A stretch of DNA of 64,000 bases from Kordia algicida OT-1 (GCF_000154725.1 NZ_DS544873.1:2108377-2172376), one strand, 5' to 3'; counted from the stretch's first letter, positions 45,332 through 55,363 are shown. Notes: generated by a model from the sequence alone, not told the origin. Numbers and translations are program-made.

Positions 45332-46027
45332 ATGAACATGAGAAAAGAAAAGAATACCAAAGGATGGAATGAAATAAAAACGAACGATTCTTGGGCACTT
45401 TTTAAAATAATGGGCGAATTCGTCAACGGATTCGAAAAAATGAGTCAAATTGGTCCGTGTGTATCTATCTTCGGATCGGCACGTACCAAACCTGACAATA
45501 AATATTACAAACTAGCACAAAAAATAGCACATACCATTGTAGATCATGGTTACGGAGTGATTACTGGTGGTGGACCAGGAATTATGGAAGCCGGAAACAA
45601 AGGAGCGCACTTAGGCGGCGGAACTTCGGTTGGTTTAAACATCGTATTGCCATTTGAACAACACGACAATCCATACATTGATCCTGATAAAAGCATCAAC
45701 TTTGATTACTTTTTTGTTCGCAAAGTAATGTTTGTAAAATACTCACAAGGATTTGTGGTGATGCCAGGCGGATTTGGAACGTTAGACGAACTTTTTGAAG
45801 CAATTACACTCATTCAAACGAAAAAAATTGACAAATTCCCGATTATTCTAGTTGGAACCGAATTCTGGTCTGGCTTAATGGATTGGGTTAAAGCAACGTT
45901 GCTAGACAAATTTGGTAACATCAGTCCTGGAGATTTAGACTTAATTCATATTGTTGACGATGAAACAGAAGTATTGGCTATTTTAGATGCGTTCTATAAA
46001 AAGTACAATCTCAGTCCTAACTTCTAA
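45332..46027 (+). CDS. LOG-family (TIGR00730) Rossmann-fold protein
   Basis: A 231-residue protein. GGGPGIMEAGNKGA and PGGFGTLDELFEAI are the phosphoribohydrolase signatures of the LOG/YgdH-type family. Members release the base from (cytokinin) nucleoside monophosphates; others handle nucleotides more generally, so the substrate here is open. It is cytoplasmic. The next gene starts 40 bp downstream, so they may be cotranscribed. Confidence 0.92.
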   Translation: MNMRKEKNTKGWNEIKTNDSWALFKIMGEFVNGFEKMSQIGPCVSIFGSARTKPDNKYYKLAQKIAHTIVDHGYGVITGGGPGIMEAGNKGAHLGGGTSVGLNIVLPFEQHDNPYIDPDKSINFDYFFVRKVMFVKYSQGFVVMPGGFGTLDELFEAITLIQTKKIDKFPIILVGTEFWSGLMDWVKATLLDKFGNISPGDLDLIHIVDDETEVLAILDAFYKKYNLSPNF

Positions 46028-46067
46028 CAAGAAGTTTTGTAGAATAATTGCACCCGAAAAAGAAAAA

Positions 46068-47333
46068 ATGAAAAAAAAACTACTCATCCTTTGCTTGCTA
46101 TGCTTAGGGTTCAAACAATTAACAGCTCAGGAAAATATCAAGACGATGTTTTACAATCTCTTGAATTTTCCTGAATTGTCGCTTGATCGATTAGACGAAT
46201 TGGAAATCATTATTTCCGATTATCAACCTGATTTATTCATGGTTTGTGAGCTCAACGACCAATTTGGCGCAGGATTAATTTTAAATCGATTGCAAATGAT
46301 TAATCCTAACTATGCGCAAGCTATATATTTTAATAATACTTCAGATGATAACGGAAGTGATTCTAATTTATTACAAAACCTAATCTATTATGACAGCTCT
46401 AAATTTATCTTAGAAGGACAAGACATCATTACAACCAATTTACGGGATTTTAACAGATATACCTTAAAATTAAATACCGTAAATCAAGCGACCAATCCTA
46501 TTCGTTTGGAAGTATTTGTAACGCATTTAAAAGCAGGAAACTCACCAGAAGATGAACTGCTCCGTTTTCTAATGGTGGAAGAATTTGTTTCCTATCTTTC
46601 TACGATTGATCCAAATAGTAAAGTTTTATTAGCTGGCGATTTAAACTTATACACAAGTAACGACATTACATTTCAAAAATTAATTGATGTTACCAATGCC
46701 ATTCCGTTGGTAGATCCAATCAATCGTTTGGGCGATTGGCATACCAACAGCGCGTTTTTGGATGTATTGACACAATCTACCCGTACACAAGGTGGTTTGG
46801 GTGGTGCTTCTGGCGGATTTGACGATCGTTTTGATTTCATTTTAACCTCTGGAAACGTATTGACAAACTCAGACTTGTACTATGTTCCAAACTCATACAA
46901 ATCGTATGGAAACAACTTAAATCCAAACTGTTACAATCGCGCTATCAATTCATCAGATTGTGCAGAAGTGCCAGGTTCTGGTGTAAGTTATTCTCAAACT
47001 CTACGCAATGCTTTACACGACATGAGCGATCATTTACCTGTAGTCATGGAATTGGAAACCAATGAGCAATTACTCAGCACTACCGAATTTACAGCGACAA
47101 ACACATTACAGTTTATTCGTGGGAACGTAACAAACAATCAATTGGATTTTGTGTTAAATTCCTCCCAAACAGACAATAAATATGTGATATATGATGTTTT
47201 AGCACAAAAATTGATGTCAGGAACGATAGAAAATAACGATATTACAAGCGTAGATGTTTCTAACCTACCTACAGGCATCTACTATTTAAAAATTAATAAT
47301 TACACAGAAACTAAAAAATTTATCAAAAGATAA
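46068..47333 (+). CDS. Secreted endonuclease/exonuclease/phosphatase-like protein with T9SS domain
   Basis: A 421-residue protein when started at the ATG at 46068, which gives the signal peptide MKKKLLILCLLCLGFKQLTA. The EEP-like domain (about 25-335) shows NIKTMFYNLLNF, VTHLKAGNS, LLAGDLNLYTS (Asp/Asn pair) and MSDHLPVVMELE (catalytic Asp-His). The C-terminal ~70 residues form a T9SS type A domain ending TKKFIKR. It is likely an extracellular nuclease or phosphodiesterase. Confidence 0.88.
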   Translation: MKKKLLILCLLCLGFKQLTAQENIKTMFYNLLNFPELSLDRLDELEIIISDYQPDLFMVCELNDQFGAGLILNRLQMINPNYAQAIYFNNTSDDNGSDSNLLQNLIYYDSSKFILEGQDIITTNLRDFNRYTLKLNTVNQATNPIRLEVFVTHLKAGNSPEDELLRFLMVEEFVSYLSTIDPNSKVLLAGDLNLYTSNDITFQKLIDVTNAIPLVDPINRLGDWHTNSAFLDVLTQSTRTQGGLGGASGGFDDRFDFILTSGNVLTNSDLYYVPNSYKSYGNNLNPNCYNRAINSSDCAEVPGSGVSYSQTLRNALHDMSDHLPVVMELETNEQLLSTTEFTATNTLQFIRGNVTNNQLDFVLNSSQTDNKYVIYDVLAQKLMSGTIENNDITSVDVSNLPTGIYYLKINNYTETKKFIKR

Positions 47334-47334
47334 T

Positions 47335-50160
47335 TTGAATACAATACGCACCCAACTCGGAATCTACTTACTGTTACTCTTTAGCATTACTGCTTTTGGG
47401 CAACATAAAAATAAAGTGACAGCTACGCTAAATGTGGAAAGCAATACCATGCTTGTCGTTCAAAATATTACCTACGTGAACGAAACAGGCACTACACTTT
47501 CTGAAATCTACTTGAACGATTGGAATCATGCTTTTTCAAGGAAAGATACGCCACTAGCCAAAAGATTTGCAGAAGAATTCCACCGAAATTTTCATCTTTC
47601 ACCTGAAAAAAAACGTGGAAACACACAAGTCAATCAAATAGAAGTCAATGGAAATTCGCTCAACTGGGAACGCGTAGAAAAACAAATTGATATTATTAAA
47701 GTAACGCTCAATCAGCCGTTACAGCCTAATGAAACTGTTACAATCAACCTTAATTACGAGGTAAAACTTCCGTATGATGAATTTACCCGATATGGATTTA
47801 CACGTGAAGGTGATTTTAATTTGCGCTATTGGTACATGACGCCTGCAGCATACCGAGATGGCTGGGTTTTATACAGTAACAAAAATCTGGACGATTTATA
47901 CACAGAACAAGCTACGCACGAACTTACGTTGGTAATTCCTAAAAAGTTTACAGTAGTTTCGAGTGCTGACACGATGGTAAACGACGAAAACGGAACGGTA
48001 CAACTTATCGCAAAAGACGTCAAAGAAATTACTATTTTATTACGTCAAAACTCCGAATTTAAAACATTTCAAACTGATAAAGTAAACATTACTACAAACT
48101 TAGATCCGTACCAACTTGATGAGAAGAAACAAGCCATTGCCATTGATAAAGTAGTGCAATTCATCCATGAAAAATTAGGAGAGTTTCCTAGAGAAAACAT
48201 GATGATTTCCAAAATTGATGATCGAAAAAATCCTGTGTATGGATTGGGACAATTGCCTTCTTTTGTACGTCCTTTTACGGATGACTTCCAATATGAAATA
48301 AAAGTCCTTAAAGCTATTTTGACAAAGAATTTAGAAGAATCTTTATGGATGGACACGCGTACGGAAAAGTGGATTTCGGATGCCATAGAAACGTATATGT
48401 TGATGGTATATGCGGAAACCTATTATCCAAACATGAAACTTACAGGCGGATTATCGAAAATTTGGGGAATTCGTTCGTATGAATTTGCCAAATTGGAATT
48501 CAACGATCAATATCCGTTTTTATACATGTTGATGGCGCGTAAAAACATCGATCAACCTTTAAATACATCGAAAGATTCATTGACAAAATTCAATAATAAT
48601 ATTGCCAACAAATACAAAGCTGGAGTTGGACTCAAATATTTAAAATCGTATTTTGATGAACGTGTAATTGACGATTTTATCAAAGAATTTTATGCTAAAA
48701 ATCGTTTGCAACAAGCTACGCGAGCAGACTTTGAAACTTTGCTAAAATCGAAAGCGCCAAAAGATATCGATTGGTATTTTAACAACTACGTAGATTCCAG
48801 AAAACGAATTGATTATAAAATCAAGAAAGTAGAAAAAACAGAAGATTCACTACAAGTAACCATCAAAAATAAATACGATGCCAACTTCCCTATTTCACTA
48901 TTTGGAATCAAAAATGATACGGTAGTTTCAAAGTATTGGGTAACCGATGTCGGAAAAAAGAAAACCGTAACCATTCCACGAGAAGGCATTGATCGCCTCG
49001 TATTAAACTACGACAAAATCATTCCAGAGTTTAACCAACGAGACAACTGGAAATCATTAAATGGTTTCTTTGCAAACAATAAAAAATTGCGCTTTACCTT
49101 CTTTAAAGACGCCGAAAACCCACATTACAATCAAATATTCTTTGTTCCTGTTGCACGATTCAATCTTTATGACGGATTTACACCAGGAATGCGACTATAC
49201 AACAAAGTATTTCTTACCAAACGTCTTTTGTACGACTTTAAACCTTCGTACGGATTACGCTCTAAGCAATTGGTAGGTTCGGGAAGTATTTCGTATCGAC
49301 ATGATATTGAAAGTACCAAAAGTGACTTGTATTTTGTACGTTTTACCGCAGGTGGAAATTACTTTAATTATGCGGAAGACTTGACATATACGCGATTAGT
49401 TCCAAAAATTACCTTCGGATTTCGAAATCCTGATTTTAGATCGAATCAAAAAGAATTTATCGATTTACGCTATGTCATTGTACAGCGTGAGCAACCTGAA
49501 ATTCCAGATCCTACGTTAGATAATGAACCAAATTACAGTGTATTTAACGCACGTTATGTATACTCAAATCCTGATCCAATTCGTCACATGGTTTGGTTTA
49601 CTGATTTTCAAATCACCAAACGTTTTTCTAAAGTTTCTTTTAACTTAGACTACCGAAAACTATTTAGAGACAACCGACAACTTAACGTCCGTTTCTTCTT
49701 TGGTAAGTTTTTATTTAATGATACCAATTCAGACTTTTTCAGCTTTGCGCTAGATAGACCAACCGATTATTTATTCGATTACAATTATTACGGACGATCA
49801 GAAGACACTGGATTATTCAGTCAGCAATTAATCGTTGCCGAAGGTGGATTTAAATCTAAGCTCGAAAATCCGTTTTCCAATGATTGGATTGGAACATCCA
49901 ACGTAAGTTACAGTATTTGGAAATGGATTGAAGCCTACGGAGATGTAGGATTTATCAAAAATAACGGAACAAATGCACGTTTTGTATACGATTCTGGTAT
50001 CCGCCTAAATTTAGTTCCTGACTTTTTTGAATTGTATTTTCCTGTGTATTCCAACAACGGTTGGGAAATTGCACAACCTGGCTTTGACCAACGTATCCGA
50101 TTTATCGTTACGCTGAGTCCAAAAACATTGACGAAGTTGTTTACTCGGAAGTGGTTTTAA
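47335..50160 (+). CDS. M1-peptidase-like protein lacking zinc site, fused to a beta-barrel
   Basis: A 941-residue protein started at TTG 1 bp after the previous stop; the start gives a good signal peptide (TQLGIYLLLLFSITAFGQ). Residues about 24-230 are the M1 N-terminal beta-saddle, and about 240-480 the catalytic-domain equivalent. The usual HExxH and downstream Glu are absent: the segment reads YEIKVLK (from 320) and WISDAIETY (346-354) in place of WLNEGFATY. The protein has no HExxH anywhere. Residues about 560-941 are strand-rich and probably an outer-membrane barrel. It is likely a binding or scaffolding protein of the outer membrane. Confidence 0.8.
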   Translation: MNTIRTQLGIYLLLLFSITAFGQHKNKVTATLNVESNTMLVVQNITYVNETGTTLSEIYLNDWNHAFSRKDTPLAKRFAEEFHRNFHLSPEKKRGNTQVNQIEVNGNSLNWERVEKQIDIIKVTLNQPLQPNETVTINLNYEVKLPYDEFTRYGFTREGDFNLRYWYMTPAAYRDGWVLYSNKNLDDLYTEQATHELTLVIPKKFTVVSSADTMVNDENGTVQLIAKDVKEITILLRQNSEFKTFQTDKVNITTNLDPYQLDEKKQAIAIDKVVQFIHEKLGEFPRENMMISKIDDRKNPVYGLGQLPSFVRPFTDDFQYEIKVLKAILTKNLEESLWMDTRTEKWISDAIETYMLMVYAETYYPNMKLTGGLSKIWGIRSYEFAKLEFNDQYPFLYMLMARKNIDQPLNTSKDSLTKFNNNIANKYKAGVGLKYLKSYFDERVIDDFIKEFYAKNRLQQATRADFETLLKSKAPKDIDWYFNNYVDSRKRIDYKIKKVEKTEDSLQVTIKNKYDANFPISLFGIKNDTVVSKYWVTDVGKKKTVTIPREGIDRLVLNYDKIIPEFNQRDNWKSLNGFFANNKKLRFTFFKDAENPHYNQIFFVPVARFNLYDGFTPGMRLYNKVFLTKRLLYDFKPSYGLRSKQLVGSGSISYRHDIESTKSDLYFVRFTAGGNYFNYAEDLTYTRLVPKITFGFRNPDFRSNQKEFIDLRYVIVQREQPEIPDPTLDNEPNYSVFNARYVYSNPDPIRHMVWFTDFQITKRFSKVSFNLDYRKLFRDNRQLNVRFFFGKFLFNDTNSDFFSFALDRPTDYLFDYNYYGRSEDTGLFSQQLIVAEGGFKSKLENPFSNDWIGTSNVSYSIWKWIEAYGDVGFIKNNGTNARFVYDSGIRLNLVPDFFELYFPVYSNNGWEIAQPGFDQRIRFIVTLSPKTLTKLFTRKWF

Positions 50161-50186
50161 GGTTTTGGGTTTTTGGGTTTTTGGGA
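50161..50186. repeat. 8-bp tandem repeat (about 3 copies)
   Basis: GGTTTTGGGTTTTTGGGTTT-type repeats start at the stop codon of the M1-like gene. They are minor and probably neutral. Confidence 0.6.
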
Positions 50187-50287
50187 AAAATAGTTTTTCA
50201 ATTTAAAATTCAACACTTATAATTCAGCATTCTAATTTCGGTGTTCGGTGTTCAAAATTTACTTTTTCATTTAAATAAGATTCTAAG

Positions 50288-50800
50288 ATGAAAGCATTAT
50301 TAATAATTACGCTGTTGCTATCAACAATAGCAATCGATCAAACAAAAGTTGACTTAACCAATTCGAAAGAAATGTTAATTGGCGAATGGAAGTTTGTAAA
50401 GGTAATAGATCAGGCTGGTAACGAAGTCAAACAAATAAAACGTAACTTAAAAGTTCCAAATCTTGAACCAATTACCATCAATGCTAGCGGACCTGATATT
50501 ATTGTAAAAGCAGATGGCACGTATACAAAAGTTTTTACACCAAAAAACTCAGATACTGGAAATTGGTATATACAATCAAAAAATGAAATTCTATATCAAA
50601 TGGTCATTCCTATCAATTCAAGACAAGGGAGAATGATTATAAAAACTCAAGAAATATTTCCCGATAAAAAGTGGGAAAAAGATGGAAAAGGGAATTTTCT
50701 TGATGGTTCTATTGATACGATTACAGAACTTACTAAAACAACTATGAAGGTAGTTTATGAAAAAGACTATGTATTAGTATATGCAAAAATTTTAAAATAA
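50288..50800 (+). CDS. Hypothetical exported lipocalin-like protein
   Basis: A 170-residue protein with a signal peptide (MKALLIITLLLSTIAI). The rest is strand-rich, beginning LIGEWKFVKVID, typical of the lipocalin-like fold common in Flavobacteriaceae, with a central GNWYIQSKNEILYQ. No lipobox Cys is seen. It may bind a hydrophobic ligand; the role is unknown. Confidence 0.7.
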   Translation: MKALLIITLLLSTIAIDQTKVDLTNSKEMLIGEWKFVKVIDQAGNEVKQIKRNLKVPNLEPITINASGPDIIVKADGTYTKVFTPKNSDTGNWYIQSKNEILYQMVIPINSRQGRMIIKTQEIFPDKKWEKDGKGNFLDGSIDTITELTKTTMKVVYEKDYVLVYAKILK

Positions 50801-50972
50801 CTAACAGAAACGAACTAATTCCGTTTTTTCCTTGGCTAAAAACCAAGTAAAATCACGCTTAAAAAATTAAACAATTAGCAACGAAAAAGTTATTTTCTTC
50901 TTTAAATTTAATAAATCGTATTAAAACATGCTTTTTATTGAATTATTCACATTTTTTTAAGACACTACTATA

Positions 50973-51003
50973 TTGCAAATTTGCCTGTTTTTTTGTATTT
51001 TTG
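50973..51003 (+). promoter_or_regulatory. Bacteroidota promoter of the E1 dehydrogenase gene
   Basis: TTG at 50973-50975, 20 bp, then TATTTTTG at 50996-51003 fits TTG-N17-23-TAnnTTTG. The ATG is 23 bp further on, so the leader is about 15 nt. Confidence 0.7.
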
Positions 51004-51025
51004 CAGCACTTCAATTTAGAAAAGT

Positions 51026-53437
51026 ATGCAAGCAAAAGTTGAGAATACACAAGATATTTCATTCGATCAATTCAAAGAAGAAATTATTCAAGATTATACA
51101 ACTGCGGTTGTAAGTAGAGAATGTAGTCTTTTAGGTCGTAGAGAAGTATTGACAGGAAAAGCCAAGTTTGGTATTTTCGGAGATGGTAAAGAAGTTCCAC
51201 AATTAGCTTTAGCAAAAGCATTTCAAAACGGAGATTTTAGATCTGGATATTACCGCGATCAAACGTTTATGATGGCAATTGGCGAATTGAATATTCAACA
51301 GTTTTTTGCTGGATTGTATGCGCATACAGACATTGAAGTAGAACCAATGTCTGCCGGAAGACAAATGGGCGGACATTTTGCTACGCATAGTTTGGACAAA
51401 AATGGTGAGTGGAAAAACTTAACCAAACAAAAGAATTCTAGCGCAGACATTTCTCCTACTGCAGGACAAATGCCACGTTTATTAGGATTGGCACAAGCTT
51501 CCAAAATATACAGACATGTTGACGGAATTGACACCGAAAAATTCTCGGACAACGGAAACGAAATTGCTTGGGGAACTATTGGAAATGCTAGTACAAGTGA
51601 AGGTTTGTTTTTTGAAACCATCAACGCTGCTGGCGTATTACAAGTTCCTATGGTCATGAGTGTTTGGGATGATGAATACGGAATTTCTGTGCATGCAAAA
51701 CACCAAACGACCAAAGAAAACATTTCTGAAATCTTAAAAGGTTTTCAACGTACTGAAGATGAAAATGGTTACGAAATCTTTAGAGTCAATGGTTGGGATT
51801 ATCCTTCATTAATTGCCACTTATCAAAAAGCATCAGACATTGCACGTGAAAATCATGTTCCTGTATTGATTCACGTACAACAAGTCACACAACCACAAGG
51901 ACATTCTACTTCTGGTTCGCACGAACGTTATAAAAGCAAAGAGCGTTTGGCTTGGGAAACTGAGTATGATTGCAACGCGCAAATGCGTAAATGGATTATT
52001 GAGAATGATATTGAAACTGACGAAAATTTAACTGCGTTAGAAAAAGATATCAAAAAGCAAGTTCGTGATGGTAAAAAAGCTGCATGGAAAGCGTTTGTAG
52101 CACCTATGAAGCAAGAACAAGCGGAAGCTGTAAGTTTGTTAGAAAACTTAGCGCAATCAAGTCCAAACAAAGTTTTCATCAATAAAATTAAGGAAGATTT
52201 GGCTGCCATTGCCGAACCAATTCGTAAAGAAATTGCAGGTTTTACGCGTAAGGCTTTGCGTTTGGTTATCGGTGAAAGTTCTGCGGAAAAACAAGCGTTA
52301 AGCGATTGGATTAAGTCATACTTTGAAAAAATTCAACCAAAATACAGTTCACATTTATATAGCGAATCTGCAAAAAACGTTCGCAACATAGCTCCAATTG
52401 CTCCAACCTACGGAGAAACTTCTAAAGAAGTAGATGCGCGTATTGTATTGAGAGATAACTTTGATGCTATCTTTTCAAAATATCCACAAGCGTTGATCTT
52501 TGGTGAAGATGCCGGAGAAATTGGAGACGTAAATCAAGGATTGGAAGGCATGCAAGAGAAATACGGAAAATTGCGTGTTTCTGATACTGGAATTCGTGAA
52601 GCTACTATTTTGGGACAAGGAATTGGAATGGCGATGCGTGGATTGCGTCCAATTGCAGAAATTCAGTATTTAGATTATTTATTATACGCATTGCAAATTA
52701 TGAGTGATGATTTGGCAACGTTACAATACAGAACCAAAGGAACTCAAAAAGCGCCTGTAATCATTAGAACGCGTGGACATCGTTTGGAAGGAATTTGGCA
52801 TTCAGGTTCTCCAATGGGCGGTATTATCAACTCTATTCGAGGAATTCATGTGTTAGTTCCAAGAAACATGACCAAAGCAGCAGGTTTTTACAATACATTA
52901 TTGGAAAGCGACGAACCAGCTTTGGTAATCGAATGCTTGAATGGTTATCGTTTAAAAGAACAATTACCAACGAATTTGGGTGAATTTAAAACGCAAATTG
53001 GAGTCATAGAAACGATCAAAGAAGGAACAGATATGACTGTTGTTTCGTATGGTTCTACTTTACGTATCATAGAACAAGCTGCCAAAGAATTGCAAGCTGT
53101 TGGCATCGATATTGAAATCATTGACTGTCAATCATTGTTACCTTTTGACATCAACCATGACACAGTAAAAAGTGTACAAAAAACCAATCGTTTGTTGGTT
53201 ATTGATGAAGATGTACCTGGTGGTGCTTCTGCATTTATCTTACAACATATTGTAGATGAACAAAACGGATATCAATATTTAGACAGCAAACCGCAAACCT
53301 TAACAGCAAAAGCGCACAGACCTGCGTATGGAACTGATGGAGATTATTTCTCAAAGCCTTCTGCGGAAGATGTTTTTGAAAAAGTCTATGCAATGATGCA
53401 CGAAGCAAATCCAACAGATTATCCTGAAATGTATTAG
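51026..53437 (+). CDS. Fused alpha/beta E1 component of a 2-oxoacid dehydrogenase
   Basis: An 803-residue thiamine-pyrophosphate enzyme. The N-terminal half is the alpha-like part (about 1-400; DISPTAGQMPRLLGLAQAS, WGTIGNASTSEG, DEYGISVHAK). The C-terminal half is the beta-like transketolase part (about 445-803; FGEDAGEIGDVNQG, RPIAEIQYLDYLLYAL). It decarboxylates a branched-chain or other 2-oxoacid and passes the acyl group to E2, which is not in the window. Fused E1 proteins are usual in Bacteroidota. It stands alone here behind a clear promoter. Confidence 0.93.
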   Translation: MQAKVENTQDISFDQFKEEIIQDYTTAVVSRECSLLGRREVLTGKAKFGIFGDGKEVPQLALAKAFQNGDFRSGYYRDQTFMMAIGELNIQQFFAGLYAHTDIEVEPMSAGRQMGGHFATHSLDKNGEWKNLTKQKNSSADISPTAGQMPRLLGLAQASKIYRHVDGIDTEKFSDNGNEIAWGTIGNASTSEGLFFETINAAGVLQVPMVMSVWDDEYGISVHAKHQTTKENISEILKGFQRTEDENGYEIFRVNGWDYPSLIATYQKASDIARENHVPVLIHVQQVTQPQGHSTSGSHERYKSKERLAWETEYDCNAQMRKWIIENDIETDENLTALEKDIKKQVRDGKKAAWKAFVAPMKQEQAEAVSLLENLAQSSPNKVFINKIKEDLAAIAEPIRKEIAGFTRKALRLVIGESSAEKQALSDWIKSYFEKIQPKYSSHLYSESAKNVRNIAPIAPTYGETSKEVDARIVLRDNFDAIFSKYPQALIFGEDAGEIGDVNQGLEGMQEKYGKLRVSDTGIREATILGQGIGMAMRGLRPIAEIQYLDYLLYALQIMSDDLATLQYRTKGTQKAPVIIRTRGHRLEGIWHSGSPMGGIINSIRGIHVLVPRNMTKAAGFYNTLLESDEPALVIECLNGYRLKEQLPTNLGEFKTQIGVIETIKEGTDMTVVSYGSTLRIIEQAAKELQAVGIDIEIIDCQSLLPFDINHDTVKSVQKTNRLLVIDEDVPGGASAFILQHIVDEQNGYQYLDSKPQTLTAKAHRPAYGTDGDYFSKPSAEDVFEKVYAMMHEANPTDYPEMY

Positions 53438-53485
53438 ATCAATATCATGCTGAATTTTGCTCAGTATTTCATAAAATAGTATATA

Positions 53486-53525
53486 ACGTATAACGTCAGG
53501 CTTTTTGAGTTTGGCGTTTTTTTAT
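53486..53525 (+). terminator. Terminator of the E1 dehydrogenase gene
   Basis: AACGTCA pairs with TTGGCGTT through one wobble around a T-rich loop, followed by a run of T. It is weaker than the others in the window. Confidence 0.55.
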
Positions 53526-53535
53526 ATAAATATGT

Positions 53536-53543
53536 TATTTTTG
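53536..53543 (+). promoter_or_regulatory. -7 box very close to the DUF1853 start codon
   Basis: TATTTTTG ends only 8 bp before the ATG at 53552. Transcription would begin at or next to the start codon. Confidence 0.5.
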
Positions 53544-53551
53544 AATCTCAT

Positions 53552-54349
53552 ATGAACTCCAAATCAAGAATAAAAGCTGTTTTACACACAGAAAATCTAG
53601 GTACTTCGGTTACAGGTTTTCCAAATTTTCAGTTGTCGGAATTAGCTGTTCACTCAGAACTCGATTTTAAATTGCCTACAAACTTAAGATTGGGACATTT
53701 GGCGGAAAAGATTGTTTCTTATTGTATCAAATCTGCGACTAATTTTAAGTTGCTTCATGAGAATATTCAAATTAAAAAAAATAAAAACACTGTTGGCGAA
53801 ATTGATTTTATTATTGAAAATAATCACACAAAACAGTTGATTCACTTAGAATTAGCCTACAAATTCTACTTGTATGATCCTTCCATTTCCACAGAAATTA
53901 TTAATAATTGGATTGGACCAAACAGAAAAGATTCGCTCAAAGAAAAATTAGACAAACTAAAACAGAAACAATTTCCGTTATTGCATCGAGAAGTAACCAA
54001 AACAACTCTTTCTATCACAGAAACCGATAAGATTTCGCAACAATTGTGCTTGCTAGCTTCTTTGTACATTCCGTATGAATACAACATTGAATTTAGTCCT
54101 GCTTACCGAAAAGCCATCAAAGGATATTATATTGATTTTAAAACGTTTAAAAACCTAAATACGTCTAAAAAAACGTATTACTTACCTACTAAAAAAGAAT
54201 GGGGAATGAATCCTTCGCAACATACCGTTTGGTCAGAATTTAATGATGTTGAAGAAACTATTCTAGAAATGTTACATCAAAAGCATTCGCCATTGTGCTG
54301 GCAAAAGCACAACGCTATTTATGAAGAATTTTTTATTGTTTTCTGGTAA
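53552..54349 (+). CDS. DUF1853 family protein
   Basis: A 265-residue soluble protein. LRLGHLAEKIVSYCI, the EIDFIIENN strand and LIHLELAYKFYLY match DUF1853, which has a PD-(D/E)xK nuclease-like core (Glu and Asp in VGEIDFI, Glu and Lys in LELAYKF). Nuclease activity is therefore possible but not proven. It is cytoplasmic. A -7 box lies 8 bp before the start codon, so the mRNA may have almost no leader. Confidence 0.85.
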   Translation: MNSKSRIKAVLHTENLGTSVTGFPNFQLSELAVHSELDFKLPTNLRLGHLAEKIVSYCIKSATNFKLLHENIQIKKNKNTVGEIDFIIENNHTKQLIHLELAYKFYLYDPSISTEIINNWIGPNRKDSLKEKLDKLKQKQFPLLHREVTKTTLSITETDKISQQLCLLASLYIPYEYNIEFSPAYRKAIKGYYIDFKTFKNLNTSKKTYYLPTKKEWGMNPSQHTVWSEFNDVEETILEMLHQKHSPLCWQKHNAIYEEFFIVFW

Positions 54350-54360
54350 AATTATTAATC

Positions 54361-54779
54361 TAACGTCAGTTCGATATAAATCATTCAATTTACATTTGTA
54401 GTAATTTTAAAAATAATTCTACTATATAATTCATTTTCAGCGTTTTATTTTCGTTTTCTTTGCTTACCCAAAGAATACTGAATCAAGTTCAGCACAGGCA
54501 TCAACAAAAGAAAGGGAACTTTTAGTTCGTATGATTTCTATTTCCAATTATGGAACTCATGAATCTTTGATTTCCAGAGGTATTTTTAGTTTTTCTTTTA
54601 GGGAAAAACTAAAACCGCATGAATTTTTCTAAATTTTAGTTCACCATGCTCTATTTTCAGTTATGGAGTTCATGAATTAACATTTCTCCAAGGCTTCGAA
54701 AATTTTTAACGAAAAACTCCTGCTATACTGCGGAAAAGAAAAGTTTCAAACTAAAATTCTTACGTCAAACTCACGTTAA
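54361..54779. repeat. Dispersed element, copy 3 (expanded)
   Basis: It has the same ends as copies 1 and 2 but is about 420 bp long because of three insertions. Two of them (about 54524-54573 and 54638-54683) resemble each other (AGTTC..., TATTT..., ATGGA[AG]CTCATGAAT-like). The right end overlaps the stop codon of the glutathione peroxidase gene. Confidence 0.8.
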
Positions 54780-55303
54780 TCTAAATACTTCGTAATCTTT
54801 TTGCTGCTTGGTTTTGTGATGGAATAAAAATAATCAATTAGTTTTCCGTTTTGGTCAATTAGATACTTTTGAAAATTCCAGCGTACTTTAGAATTTCGTC
54901 TTCCATTCAACTTTTTAGTCGTCAACCATTCATACAACGGATGTTGATTTTTTCCTTTTACATCTAGTTTTTCAGTCAATAAAAAAGTAACGCCAAAATT
55001 CAGTTCACAAAACTCCTGAATCTGTTCAGAATTGCCAGGTTCTTGTTTCCCAAATTGATTGCACGGACAACCGATTACCACCAAATTCTCCTTATATGTA
55101 TCACTCAACAATTGCAACTCTTTGTATTGTTTGGTAAATCCGCATTTGGAAGCCACATTTACAAAAAGGATATTTTTACCTTTAAAATCTTTAAGCGAAA
55201 TAGGTTTTCCTGCCAAATCATTGATGGCAATGTCATATACAGGAATTTCTTTTGTTTCAACGACTACATTGGAGTGTAATTTGGCTTTTTTCAATACTTT
55301 CAT
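54776..55303 (-). CDS. Glutathione peroxidase-like thiol peroxidase
   Basis: A 175-residue protein when started at the ATG at 55303 (MKVLKKAKL); the longer frame to 55363 adds 20 implausible residues. VNVASKCGFTKQY holds the peroxidatic Cys in place of selenocysteine, followed by GCPCNQFGKQEPG and the C-terminal KVRWNFQKYLID (WNF). It reduces peroxides, probably with thioredoxin. Its TAA stop codon lies inside the terminal repeat of the dispersed element, so the last bases of the gene have been supplied or touched by the insertion. Confidence 0.9.
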   Translation of the reverse strand: MKVLKKAKLHSNVVVETKEIPVYDIAINDLAGKPISLKDFKGKNILFVNVASKCGFTKQYKELQLLSDTYKENLVVIGCPCNQFGKQEPGNSEQIQEFCELNFGVTFLLTEKLDVKGKNQHPLYEWLTTKKLNGRRNSKVRWNFQKYLIDQNGKLIDYFYSITKPSSKKITKYLD

Positions 55304-55363
55304 AACAACGTTTTTTGTAAAAATAATCATTTTATCAAGCTTATTTTGTCGCAAAAAGTGCAA

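Noticed and set aside
48150..48200. HEKLG as a possible zinc motif in the M1-like protein
   Set aside because: It lacks the second His of HExxH and lies before the expected position.
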